From NCBI GenBank assembly GCA_039519185.1, contig CM076854.1:147670997-147734996 (forward strand): 64,000 nucleotides of DNA. The letters run 5' to 3'. Source of the DNA: Astragalus membranaceus. Its lineage: Eukaryota; Streptophyta; Magnoliopsida; Fabales; Fabaceae. Position 1 is the stretch's first letter; each line of letters opens with the position of its first letter. Shown here piece after piece: positions 43,765-53,424 of this stretch. A program made the translations under genes and the position numbers. Under the pieces are notes generated by a model. It saw only the letters and a program-made list of their open reading frames with translations, did not search any database and was not told the origin of the DNA.

Positions 43765-44690
43765 TGCTGCTTCCAAAGCATGAAACAAAGGTGGCTATTG
43801 ATTCTCGCTTCAAACGCATGTTCACTGACAGGAGTTTTCTTTCTTCTTCTGCACCCGTTGACAAGAGAGGCAAGCCTAAGGATAAATCAACCTCACAATC
43901 TGATTCTCTCCGCCATTACTATAAAATTGATTCAGAAGATAAAAAGAAAGTAGAGCGTAGTAGTGATGATGAGGATACAGAAGAAGAGGAATTGGTGGAA
44001 GATGACAAAGGGGTCAAGTCAGAAGAAACCACTGAATCAGAATTGGAATCTGCTACAGCTTCAGATACTGATACAAATATAAATACTGATACTGATACCG
44101 ATACAGATGAAGGTGTGGATTATGAGGAGGATACTCCTGATATGCAGGTATTGTTATACACTTTATCTAAAATGGATTAGTTCCTTATTGAATTATTGTT
44201 ATTATTATAATTGATGTTGTTGTTGTTGTTAATATAATTGTTATTACTATAAAATATGGACAGGAAGAGATAACAGAAATTGAGAAAGAAACTCATAGGC
44301 TTGCTGTTGTTAATATGGACTGGAGGTATGTGAAGGTGCGTATTTAAAGCATAATGTACTATTGATGTGATAAATTTTAAATATGAGAAATAATTGATTT
44401 AAGTGCTTGGTGTTGAAATGTTTTGTTTGGTTAAAGATGTTATTTTTGTTGTTTGGTTGTAGGCTGTGGACTTATATGTATTATTGAATTCATTTGTCCC
44501 ACCTAATGGACTGATCAAATCGGTATCTATCTATCTATCATACCGAGTTTGGTCTTCAACGTTTGAAAGAGGAGGACGTTCGTGGGCCTGTTGCTCTATT
44601 TGATAATGAAAATGAAAGAAGTGATGAAGATGGCAATGATGATGATACCAACAATGAGAAGCTGCGTGCGTATGAGAAGAGCAAGATGAG
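43765..44690 (+). pseudogene. ESF1: Captured ESF1 (pre-rRNA processing) exons
   Basis: Exon 43765-44147: PKHETKVAIDSRFKRMFTDR, SSAPVDKRGKPK, LRHYYKI and an acidic Asp/Glu/Thr tail. Exon 44264-44335: EEITEIEKETHRLAVVNMDW then RYVK. Exon 44463-44690: AVDLYVLLNSFVPPNGLIKS, then an expanded tctatctatc tract that breaks the frame, then QRLKEEDVRGPVALFDNENE and NEKLRAYEKSK in another frame. ESF1 is a nucleolar protein for 18S rRNA maturation. Start and C-terminal two-thirds are absent. Splice sites look intact. Confidence 0.85.
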
Positions 44691-44869
44691 GTAAAACAGC
44701 AATGAAATTGGTTCCTGTTGTGACATATTTGTTTGAATTGTGTGTAGATTAAGCTGTCAAATTTACTTTAACCTTTAGTCAAGCATACATTTAAATAATT
44801 ATTTTATCAGCTTTATAGTGCTTCTCATTATTTAATATTTAATAGTTTTTTTTTTTACCGCCGCAACAG

Positions 44870-45040
44870 ATACAAGCTCTTGTTAGAGGCTATCTAGTTA
44901 GAAAAAGGGCTGCTCAAACTCTTCACAGTATGCAAGCTCTAATAAGAGCTCAGGCCGTTGTTCGAACACAACGAGCTCGTTGATCCATGAACAAAGAAAA
45001 TCGATTTCTACCTGAAGTTCTTGCAAGAAAATCCGTGGTA
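44870..45040 (+). pseudogene. Captured IQD (IQ67-domain) exon
   Basis: Follows a cag acceptor. The translation starts with an IQ motif, IQALVRGYLVRKRAA, then QTLHSMQALIRAQAVVRTQR, a stop codon after ARG-rich RAR, and MNKENRFLPEVLARKS. This is the IQ67 calmodulin-binding module of plant IQD scaffold proteins. One in-frame TGA (44981-44983). No other IQD exons seen. Confidence 0.8.
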
Positions 45041-45153
45041 AAGGATGTGTATGATATAACTGTGAATTAACTTTTTGATCTTTGAGTGTACTTGAGACGA
45101 TAAAGGATGTGTAAGATATGGCTTTCTGATCTATTTGTTTGTGAATTTTATAG

Positions 45154-45315
45154 ATTAAGATGGAGAAGAGATCGACATCCCTGAAGGAGAAGCTTGCATC
45201 TGTTGCACCACTGGTTGAAGAATTGAAGAAGAAAAAAGATGATGAAGTTGAAGATATAACATGGAATTTTTGTCCTAACCAGATTGCAAATGGAATTTTG
45301 GCTGTAACTGTGAAG
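45154..45315 (+). pseudogene. Captured coiled-coil exon, possibly MAP65-like
   Basis: An open exon between an AG acceptor and a GT donor encoding MEKRSTSLKEKLASVAPLVE then ELKKKKDDEVEDITW and a less similar end. The LKEKLASVAPLVEELKKKK pattern resembles the N-terminal coiled coil of microtubule-associated MAP65 proteins, but the later residues do not. Identification is tentative. Confidence 0.35.
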
Positions 45316-45806
45316 GTATAACATTGTTTCACTTTACTTTTAATGTTTATTGCTCTTTATTATTTTTTTAATTTGTAAATGGGAGGACAGCTTATGTTCT
45401 TGTCATGCTTCTTACTTGTCATACATGTAGAGAGATCTTACTGTTGTTTTGATCTTATTGAGCATCCTAACTGATATATCAATTGACAGCATTTAAAGGT
45501 TTCCTGGTGCCATTGCTTCCATGTAATGTAAGGTTGGTGAGTATGAGTGACCTGCAACCCTAAAATAGAAAGAGTTATTCAAGTGAAACTATTTCCTTCT
45601 ACAAAGGAATTATTACGTTCATCATGTTTTTGCATGTTCTTGGATAGCTGTTTGTTTGGAATTTAACGCTTTATCTATTTTGCAAGGTAGTTGCTATGGG
45701 TTTGGATCATGCAAAGCACTTGGGTAAAGATATAGTAAGAATGATATTTGGTCAACCACATTCCTTCTCAAGGAATTCTGTGATAGATCTTTTTTTGAAA
45801 CCGGTA

Positions 45807-46460
45807 GGTCATTGCAAGGCAATAAACTCTTTGGACATAATCCATCGGTGATTGGCCTTATGCAAGCACTTGCTGTCTTGTAAGCATTTTTGTTAGTAGA
45901 TTCTGAAATGTAGTTTATGAAATGAAATTTAGTTATTGACTTGATATTTTATAACACCTTTAATTATGTTCTTGTACATTGATCACATCCTTGAGTTGTA
46001 ACATGTTAACTGGACCAATCCCTCCTATATTGGGTAATTTGTCTCACACAGAAAAATTGTAAGTATCCATTAGTTGACTTTGTCATAAATTGCTTATCAA
46101 CATTTTCATAAAAGTATATAGATTCTAGTATGTTAGATTCAATTTATGAAATGTTTGTAGGTACTTGCATGGAAACAACCTTACTGGCTTCATCCCTCTG
46201 GAGCTAGGGAATATGACAAAGCTTCACTATTTGGAAACAATTTAACAGGACCTATTCCGGCAGAGTTTGGTAATCTCAAAAGTGTTATGGAAATGTAAGT
46301 GAATTATTTTTTGGATAAAAATTGAAAAGATTTAGTTTCCTTTGTTTTTTCCCTAACTATTCTATGCTTCTATGTCCCAATGATCTTTCAAATAACCTGC
46401 TCTCTGGCTTGATTCCCGTAGAACTTGGTTAGCTTCAGAACATAGGATCGCTGTTAGCTG
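45807..46460 (+). pseudogene. ERECTA: Captured ERECTA-family LRR exons
   Basis: Short exons, each about one leucine-rich repeat: 45807-45879 (SLQGNKLFGHNPSVIGLMQA), 45990-46058 (LSCNMLTGPIPPILGNLSHT), 46161-46294 (YLHGNNLTGFIPLELGNMTK, then joined to NNLTGPIPAEFGNLKSVMEM), and 46381-46460 (DLSNNLLSGLIPVELG, stop, LQNI). The one-repeat-per-exon layout and wording match ERECTA receptor kinases, which control organ growth and stomatal patterning. The 46161-46294 exon fuses two non-adjacent repeats, so several repeats were deleted. Stops are present. Confidence 0.82.
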
Positions 46461-46899
46461 ATTTTATACCTCTTCAGTGTTTACTCTATGCTCTTCACAT
46501 ATAAATATCTTGATATTGGTATCTTTGCATTATTGGTATTGTCTCGGCTCTATCTTGATGTTGCGTGTTTCATCCTTAATTCACAAGTAGTGAATGTCAC
46601 GTATATGTACATGTTTATAATCTATATGTAAGGTTGGGTATGAGAGGGTAGGATTATTAGAAAATTGTGGAGTAATTTGAGGGATTTGCTGATTTTTTTT
46701 TTGTCTATTCACTAGTGGAAAAAACGGAATCTACATCAGGAATTCGCATCAGTTCAGAAACTAACTGATGTTAATAAAAAGGCGGTGGCATTTTTGAAAT
46801 TATGTAAACATTTTTCGCATCGGTTCAGAAACTAACTGATGTTAATAAAAAGGCGGTGGCATTTTTGAAATTATTTAAACATTTTTCACATCGGTTCAT

Positions 46900-48140
46900 A
46901 AACTAACTGATGTTGATAAAAAGGCGGTGGCATTTTTGAAATTATGTAAACATTTTTCGCATCAGCTCTTATTGCACCTGATGTTGAAAAGCCCAAATTT
47001 TTTAGGGCGACATCAGAAACCAGCTCTTACGCTGCTCTCAAGAACCAACGCATGTCATCTCAAACTTCCAAACCCTAACCAAACGCATTTCATCTCAAAC
47101 GAAAAACCTCACCCTCAATTTCCATTCTCTCAGCCAAACCTTCCAATGAAACGAAAACCTTCCAATCTTCCCTTGCTCTCTCAGCAAAACCTTATTTCCA
47201 ATATTCTAATCTGAAACCCGTTGTGTCTGAAGCGAAAACCAGCTTCCAATCTTCGATTTCATCTCACTGTCGACTTCATCTCACTCTCAATCTGAAACGC
47301 ATTGTGGTTTTGTTGGCTTTCCCTAGGAAGCTTGAAAGAAGAAGGAGGAGGCACGAAGAGGGTCTTGATTTGAGGGTTAGTGTATCCATTTATTTTTTTT
47401 GCGCATTGTTGTATCCAGTTTATTTTTTCTGCGCATTGTTGTTTGTACACAATCATGCTCTACTATAGTTTCTATTTCATTCTCTATCGAATTTTTCTTG
47501 TTTTTGTTATTGCATGCACATGAACTGTTTGTTGTTAATTAGCTAGTTATAACATGGACAATCTTGTTATTAACATTGGAAATCAACATTAAAATGATCA
47601 TTAACTGAGTTGATGTGTTAATGCAGCGCAGTGTTCTGTTTCCTTAACAAGTGTGGTGGGTCAACAAATATTACCATGTGCTTGAAGGATAAAACAAAGA
47701 TTGTATTTGGGAGATGGGGAAGTTTTGATTTATTTGGGAGAAAGAATAATGAATTTATTTGCCAGATCGACAATTAATTATAAAAATTGAAACACAGGAG
47801 ACGGGTTCTTTTGAACCACTATTTAATTGTATGATGGAGTACTGAAAATGAGAGACAAAGTTAAAGTAAACAAGAATGAAACAAGACTTTCAAGCTTGAA
47901 TTTTCATGCTTAATCTCTGTGTTTACTTGCTGCTACACAATGTTCCTGCTTTGCAATCCAATTTATTGTGAGAATTTCTCTTAAGCAATGTGCCTAATTT
48001 TGTTACTTCATGGTCCATTATCTCTTAAGCAAAGTCCAATTTCCTACAAAACTGTGTCAATTTAGTTCTCTATAGTCTATACTGATCTAGCATACTAATT
48101 GAATGTTTAGTCACTGATAAACTTTCTTTTTTATAATGAC
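46900..48140. other. Non-coding left interior of the nested CACTA element
   Basis: CT/AAC-rich 46960-47300 resembles an untranslated leader; the rest is AT-rich. No domain recognised in the open frames there. Confidence 0.4.
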
Positions 48141-49098
48141 AATGGGAAGGGATTTAAAACACGTCTCACTAGCGAATATGTGTTTGGTGAACGAAAGGGC
48201 GAATCTCCTTGTGAGAAGTATGCATACATTGATGATGAGACGTGGAAGAAGTTTGTTCAGTCCGACTGACGCCCCCCTTTCAAGTAAGTTGAAATTATAG
48301 GTTTTTACTTAACTAAATGTATGTCTTGAATGAATTGAAATTGAAATGATACATATTCATATAAAAGTAAAAGGACCATTTAACATAATGGATCTCTGCA
48401 TGTTGATGTGTCCCATGGAAATATTTCAACATAGCTTAGATCCATTGGACATGAGGAAGATGTTGCTGATTTGAAAATTGTGATAAGTAAGATGAGAAGA
48501 GGAAGGAATATTGGTTGCTTTTGCTTATTCGTTTTTTTCCAGAGAAAGAAGTTAAGGTTTACTAGTCAACAACTGTGGCTTGCTGTGGTCAAAAGGGGAC
48601 CTTTGTATAATTGTATAAATATAAATAAATACGTATGTTTTGGACAGAAAAGTCACATGTGCTGATTTACTAACAAACGTTATCTTGTTTCTTTTTGGTA
48701 GTAGTTGTCAAATTGGGCAAGGACATTGCATCTTGTTTCTTTTATTTTGTTTTACATGTATTTGTATAATGTTTACCTTGAGCTGCTTCCTTTAAACTGG
48801 TGCAGGACTAGCATCATCCTACTAAATTTATTTGTATGTTATTGTTACCAGGAGAAAAAAAAACAAGCACAAGAGGTTCAGTCAAATAATCTCTACCCGT
48901 CGTGGGGGTTATGGTTTTCTTCGTGGAAAGATATTGGAAGAAGAGGAGAAACAAATTCAAGAAGCATCTCAATCCAATCCTTCGCTAGTTGTCGATCCCC
49001 CATCATCACCCGAACGCAATGAACTGTGGAAGAGAGCCGGACAAAGGCGAAATGGTAATTATACATCTGAAGAGGCACAAGTTGTTGCTGAAAAGATT
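48140..49098 (+). pseudogene. Ptta/En/Spm transposase-family relic
   Basis: 48150-48270 encodes TRLTSEYVFGERKGESPCEK and a following YAYIDDETWKKFVQSD. After an intron-like gap, the exon 48852-49098 starts EKKKQAQ and, after a frameshift near 48870, continues RGGYGFLRGKILEEEEKQIQ, NPSLVVDPPSSPERNELWKR and NGNYTSEEAQVVAEKI, ending at a GT donor. The RGGY..L...I.EE and GEYTSE...VAE-like motifs are those of the plant transposase family Ptta/En/Spm (Transposase_24). The catalytic TNP2-type transposase is absent. A stop and a frameshift make it inactive. Confidence 0.72.
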
Positions 49099-49129
49099 GT
49101 AAGTAATATTAAATTTTAATTGTAATTTT

Positions 49130-50340
49130 AATTGCACGAGTTATTGCACATTGTCTTAAACATGCTTTTCTGAATTAGTGATGATAATTTCTCTGACTTT
49201 AATTTTGTTTCTCCCTGATTTGCTGTCAAATATCATTTTTTGCTAGATCTTGGGTATTTCTGAAAATTACTAGTTTTGTTCTGTTTTCTGTTTCTTCATG
49301 AATTTCTCTGGGATGTTTAATTTAATTCAATGTGTTTCTGTTTTGTTCATTATTATTATTATTATTATTATTGATTATTGATCTCCTTTGGAGTGCTTCT
49401 GTGCATATTACTGTTCATTTGGAGTTATGGTCTTCCATTAGAGGTTTCCTAGTGGCTTATTGCTATTCTCTTTTCTTTAATTCCCCGGCATTTGCATGTT
49501 CTGTCAACTGTGTTCAATAAATTTATGTTAGGAGCAACTTCTTATGTAAGCATGAGAATATTATGAAGTAGAAGAAAAGTGAACAGTTTAGATGCTTGAA
49601 AGCTATTACCTAAGAGACTTCAATTATTGAGACTTTATGTGTTAATATTTTTAGCTGCATGGTGCACTATTTTATTTGAAAAACTTATGTTTAGTCTAAT
49701 GTTATTTCATATTGTAGAGATTCAACACTACAAAGCCATTCGCTGAATGTATATATTTCAATCAAAAACCAACTTCGCACTCTAACCAATATGTTGTCAA
49801 TTGTGATTTAGGTTCAAAGTGATCATCACGTGGTTTGATCCAGATTTGGTGGAGATATGCTTAGAACATGGATTTAATGCAAAGTTTGGTGTTTGCTTAA
49901 GTTATGTTTAAGTAATTTTTTGGTTATGTTTTTGTATTATGTTATATGCCTACATTCTATTGTCTAAAATTTGGCAGAAAAGCTGTTTCTGGGTCTTCTT
50001 GTCTACTTTAAAATTGCTACACATCTTGTGCAGACAATTGATTCATTTATAAATTTGAGTTGTAAAGTTCTTTCTATTTTCTCATCTTTTTTGTTGTTGT
50101 TGAGTTTAATTGATTGATATAACCAATCTTGCTTTTGCAAATGAATTCAATGATTATTGGTTTATTGAAACCAGGAGGATATTGTGACTGATATTTGCAT
50201 TGTGATTCTCTCATTTTTTTTATGTTATCCTCTGTTTGTAGACATAATTGTAGCATGAGTTAGCAAAAATATATATATTCTGTTTATGGTATTTAACAAA
50301 GCAAAACTGGTGAGTAATTTATAAATAAATGAATATACGT
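49130..50340. other. Non-coding right interior of the nested CACTA element
   Basis: AT-rich, intron-like. A (att)n tract lies near 49350-49370. No coding motif recognised before the subterminal repeats that start near 50380. Confidence 0.45.
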
Positions 50341-50656
50341 ACAAATTGTGAATTTTTTTTTTTAAAAAAAAGTTAGTTTTAACATCGGTTCCCATCAGGA
50401 CCTGATGCGAAAAGTACTTTTCGCATCAGGTGGTTCTGAAAATCCGATGCCAAAAAGGTGCTAAAATCTAATTAAAAAGGACTTTTGGCATCGGGTGGTA
50501 ATACAACTGATGCGAAAAATACTTTTCGCATCAGGTCCGTACCTGATGCAAAATGTGCGTACTTTTAACATCACCTGAATCTATAACGGACACGGAACTG
50601 ATGCGAAAAGTCATTTTTAACCGATGCGAAAAGCCTAAATTGTAGTAGTGATTTAG

Positions 50657-50928
50657 ATGAATGAAGCAGCGATGGCTGCTCTCGACGATAAGTTGGCCTC
50701 AACCGAGACAACTGGTGATACACCGATCATCAAGACAAGTCATTTTGAGATAGCACTAAGTAAAGTCTCCCCCTCTGTGTCAGACATGGTATGGTTCATT
50801 CTGCCAAATTTCTCTCACTTGAAATCTGATAATGTAGTTAAGAAAATTTATATCGGAATTTATTTTGTTTTTTTGATCAGCAAAAGCAGTACTATCAGCG
50901 TTTGTCAGAGAGCCTTAGAGCAGCATGA
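50657..50928 (+). pseudogene. CDC48C: Captured last two exons of CDC48C/NVL AAA-ATPase
   Basis: Exon 50657-50788 (44 codons) follows a tag acceptor: MNEAAMAALDDKLAS, then TSHFEIALSKVSPSVSD, ending at a GT donor. The last exon, from 50881, encodes KQYYQRLSESLRAA and the natural stop TGA at 50926-50928. This is the C-terminal end of the plant nuclear valosin-containing-protein-like ATPase (CDC48 homolog C), which works in ribosome maturation and protein unfolding. The ATPase domains are not present. Exons are undamaged, in contrast to other fragments here. Confidence 0.8.
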
Positions 50929-50989
50929 GCAGTATGGCAATGACTTCTGTTTACAAGGAAAAGGTGAAGGAAACTATTTCTATTAGAGT

Positions 50990-51500
50990 AAAGTACGATT
51001 CTGTATTTGCTAATCTATGAGAAGTAAATTTTTCCTGCAATCAGGATACAATTTTTGGCCACTGGTTGTAATTTATAGTTCCCTCTAATCCTTTCACATT
51101 GCATGCAATTTTTTATACACAATGTTTTACTAGAATATCAACATGAAAAAGGACATAAGTTGCATACTGAGTTGAATTTGCAATGTATTTTGCCATTGTG
51201 CTTTTGCCATTCAGAAATAAAGAAGTGTGTTGTGTTCTGTTCTGTTATGTTCTAATGCTTTGCTTTCCGGATTTTAGCCACGTAGCAGTTCTAGTAAGGA
51301 ACAAATTGTAGTCTTCAGCTCCTAAAACTTACTAATTAGTGTCTTTGTATTGGCAAAGTTTAAGAGCTAGTTGGTTTTTGGTATATTTTATAGAAATATC
51401 TCCAGTAGATGTGACATAGGATTGTGTTATGGTATGGATAGGATTTTGTAATGTAAAATACATTTTGATTGGATAAGCTATTGACCGCATGAACTTGGAA
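50990..51500. other. Non-coding DNA between captured fragments
   Basis: Probably the 3' flank of the captured CDC48C piece plus intron-like DNA leading to the ERECTA exon. Nothing else recognised. Confidence 0.45.
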
Positions 51501-51508
51501 ATTGACAG

Positions 51509-51637
51509 TTAATTACTTGCCTCCGAAACTAGTGATTCTTCATATGAACATGGCACTTCATGTGTATGAGGATATCATGAGGATGACTGAAAACTTGAGT
51601 GAGAAGTATGTAATTGGAAATGGTGCATCAAGTACAG
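51509..51637 (+). pseudogene. ERECTA: Captured ERECTA juxtamembrane/kinase-start exon
   Basis: Encodes PKLVILHMNMALHVYEDIMR then MTENLSEKYVIGNGASST, a near-verbatim ERECTA-family juxtamembrane and glycine-rich-loop start of the kinase domain. It ends where the element's subterminal repeats begin. The rest of the kinase is missing. Separated by the nested CACTA element and the CDC48C exons from the LRR exons at 45807-46460, so the two ERECTA pieces are either two captures or one capture later split. Confidence 0.85.
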
Positions 51638-51956
51638 TATGTAATTGGAAATGGATATATAATTTAATTTTTTTTATTTTTTTTTAAAATTTCCGACGGA
51701 TTTCCGACGAATTTGCGACGAAAATGTGTCAGAGTTTGCGATGACTTTGCCACGGATATTTGCGACGGGTTTCCGACGACTTTGCGACGGATACATTTGC
51801 GACGAAAAAATCCGTCGGAAAAAAATTTGTGACGAGCGATTTTGCGACGACTTTTTGTCCGTTGGAAAGTTCGTCGGAAACGTCAATTTCCGACGAAAAT
51901 TGCTGCGTTTGCGACGAAAATTGCCGTCGGAAATCATCGATTTTCTTGTAGTGTAA

Positions 51957-52396
51957 TTGTTTCTCTTCATCTGGGGAACGAGTCTTATGAACAGGTATTG
52001 CAGCCGGACTAAGGTGAGGTGGTTTTCAATACTATATCATTGAGTGTGTTGAGAGATTGCTTGTCCATCCTTACTCATTGTGAAGAGGTTGTTGATATCT
52101 GGGTCATGAAGGAGTATGGTATTAAAGAGTCTTGGACCAAACTGTTCAGTGTGCCCACAATTTTTGCTACTCAATTCGGTAACAATCGATATTGAAATGC
52201 TAGAGCAATTTATGTTTCTGAGGGCGAAGAGGTGTTATTGGAGCTTTAGTCAACGTTGATTGTTTACAATTTTAGCGATGGTACTTTCAAGACTCTAGAA
52301 ACTCAACATATTTAAAACATCAGTGCTTCGCAAAGAGACGTTGGGTGTTTGGTCCCAAATGTCTACGTTGAGAGTTTGATATCACCTTGTGATTAG
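51957..52396 (+). pseudogene. F-box protein pseudogene, 3' part
   Basis: Resumes the F-box-associated domain in the same frame as the last codons before the insertion: LHLGNESYEQVLQPD, stop, then LSVLRDCLSILTHCEEVVDI, WVMKEYGIKESWTKLFSVP, YVSEGEEVLLEL and DGTFKTLETQHI, with a terminal stop at 52394-52396. In-frame stops at several sites (for example after LQPD and NNRY) show decay without further frameshift. The full locus spans 40922-52396 with one 10.4-kb insertion. Confidence 0.87.
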
Positions 52397-52504
52397 TTTT
52401 GGGATGACGGTTTATTTATATTGTTGTTTGTTGTTTTTTTATTTATTAGATGGATGATGGTTTATTTGTATGGCTACTGGTTAACATATATTGTTGTTTG
52501 GACC

Positions 52505-52930
52505 ATTGATCAAAAGTGTCCGTGGGAACTAACCGTTTATTTTTAAAAAGAAATTATGACAACAGATTTATCTACTTATCAGATAAATCCGTTTTGGTTA
52601 TTTTCAAAACAAATTTATCCGATAAATAGATAAATCTGTTACAGTAAAATAACAAAACGGATTTAAGTATCTCTGATGTAAATCCGTTATACAGTTTTAT
52701 GTTTACTTAACAGATTTATGTTTAATTTACTTAAATATGTTATACAGTTTTTTAGAAACGGGTTTATCTGATTAAATGATAATTCCGTTTTGGTTTTTTC
52801 CCAAAACGAATTTACCATTCAATTAGATAAATCCGTTAGTTAAAAATTATCAGGGGTAATCTGAGAATAAAAAATAATGTGGGGGGTATGATGTTTAATG
52901 GTGTGGAAATGGAACCCAAAAATGAATTAA
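52505..52930. repeat. Right member of the inverted repeat around the F-box locus
   Basis: Reverse-complement relatives of 40365-40880: catcataccccccac, gggttccattt, taactaacggatttatc and multiple acggatttat/ataaatccgt units. This places the F-box pseudogene between two inverted copies. Ends and TSD are not resolved. Confidence 0.5.
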
Positions 52931-53181
52931 TATTTTGTTTTCATTGAAAAAATGAAGTGATAAAAAAATAATCAAGATTTTATTTTCATTGAAAAAAAAA
53001 GTTTCCCAATATTTGAAAAAAAAAACATTACCTAAATGCGCGATGGTGATTGCAACGTGTAAAGAGCAGATTGAGAAAGTCGTCAATTTCAATTTGTCTT
53101 TCAGTGGTAACAACGCAATATACATACATAAATTGAAACTAGCGTCGCAGAAGAAGAACGAGATAACAAAGAAAAGAAAAA

Positions 53182-53424
53182 ATGGGTAAGGGAAAAGAAG
53201 CAGTGGTTGTGGTTGGAGCCCTAGCATTTGTGTGGCTCGCTATCGAGCTTGCTTTCAAACCCTTCCTTACTAAGGGCCGTGATTCCATCGATAAGTCTGA
53301 CCTGACCCGTGATCCCGACGATGTTCCTGATATCGTCGCTACTACACCAGACGCCGACGCCGACGCCGGAGGTGCCTTCGCCGACGCCGACGCCGACGCC
53401 GGAGGTGCCGTCGCAGACGCCTGA
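53182..53424 (+). CDS. OEP7-like chloroplast outer envelope protein, 80 aa
   Basis: The ATG at 53182 has a good plant context (aaaaATGGgt). Residues 6-28 form a single hydrophobic membrane segment (EAVVVVGALAFVWLAIELAF), followed by KPFL and the conserved RDSIDKSD..RDPDDVPD stretch. This is the layout of the small signal-anchored plastid outer envelope protein 7 family, which inserts N-in without a cleaved transit peptide. The last 25 residues are a low-complexity Asp-Ala repeat with GG spacers (gccgacgcc repeats), unlike the short tails usual in the family. No intron. The gene lies between the F-box/CACTA block and an LTR, and looks intact. Function of the family is poorly known. Confidence 0.75.
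   Translation: MGKGKEAVVVVGALAFVWLAIELAFKPFLTKGRDSIDKSDLTRDPDDVPDIVATTPDADADAGGAFADADADAGGAVADA

Larger units (their letters stand above)
46710..50650. mobile_element. Nested CACTA element, 3941 bp
   Basis: Left end cactagtggaaaaaacgg, right end (inward) cactactacaatttagg. Target duplication ATT at 46707-46709 and 50651-50653. Subterminal repeats carry (g)catc(a/g)g and ctgatgcgaaaa words in both ends. The left end has three 71-bp tandem units (gttcagaaactaactgatg from 46752, 46823 and 46894). Inside is a relic of a Ptta/En/Spm-family protein. It inserted into the older CACTA element, a few bases before the splice acceptor of the captured CDC48C exon. Confidence 0.9.
41586..51953. mobile_element. 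10.4-kb CACTA element carrying fragments of several host genes
   Basis: Left end cactacaagaataagc, right end (inward) cactacaagaaaatcg. Target duplication TAA at 41583-41585 and 51954-51956. Subterminal zones (41600-41790, 51690-51940) are filled with TTCCGACGAA and TTTGCGACGGA repeats in both orientations. The F-box reading frame on each side joins in frame after removal of the element and one TSD. Inside are, in order on the plus strand, a leader/transit-like segment, EBP1 exons, ESF1 exons, an IQD exon, a coiled-coil exon, ERECTA LRR exons, a nested CACTA element, CDC48C final exons, and an ERECTA juxtamembrane/kinase exon. No transposase of its own is recognisable, so movement needed a helper. 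Gene-fragment-rich CACTA elements are known (soybean Tgm-Express1). Confidence 0.92.

Noticed and set aside
46927..47468. Open frames of 80-95 codons at the left of the nested CACTA element
   Set aside because: No domain; composition like an untranslated leader, and it overlaps the 71-bp subterminal repeats.
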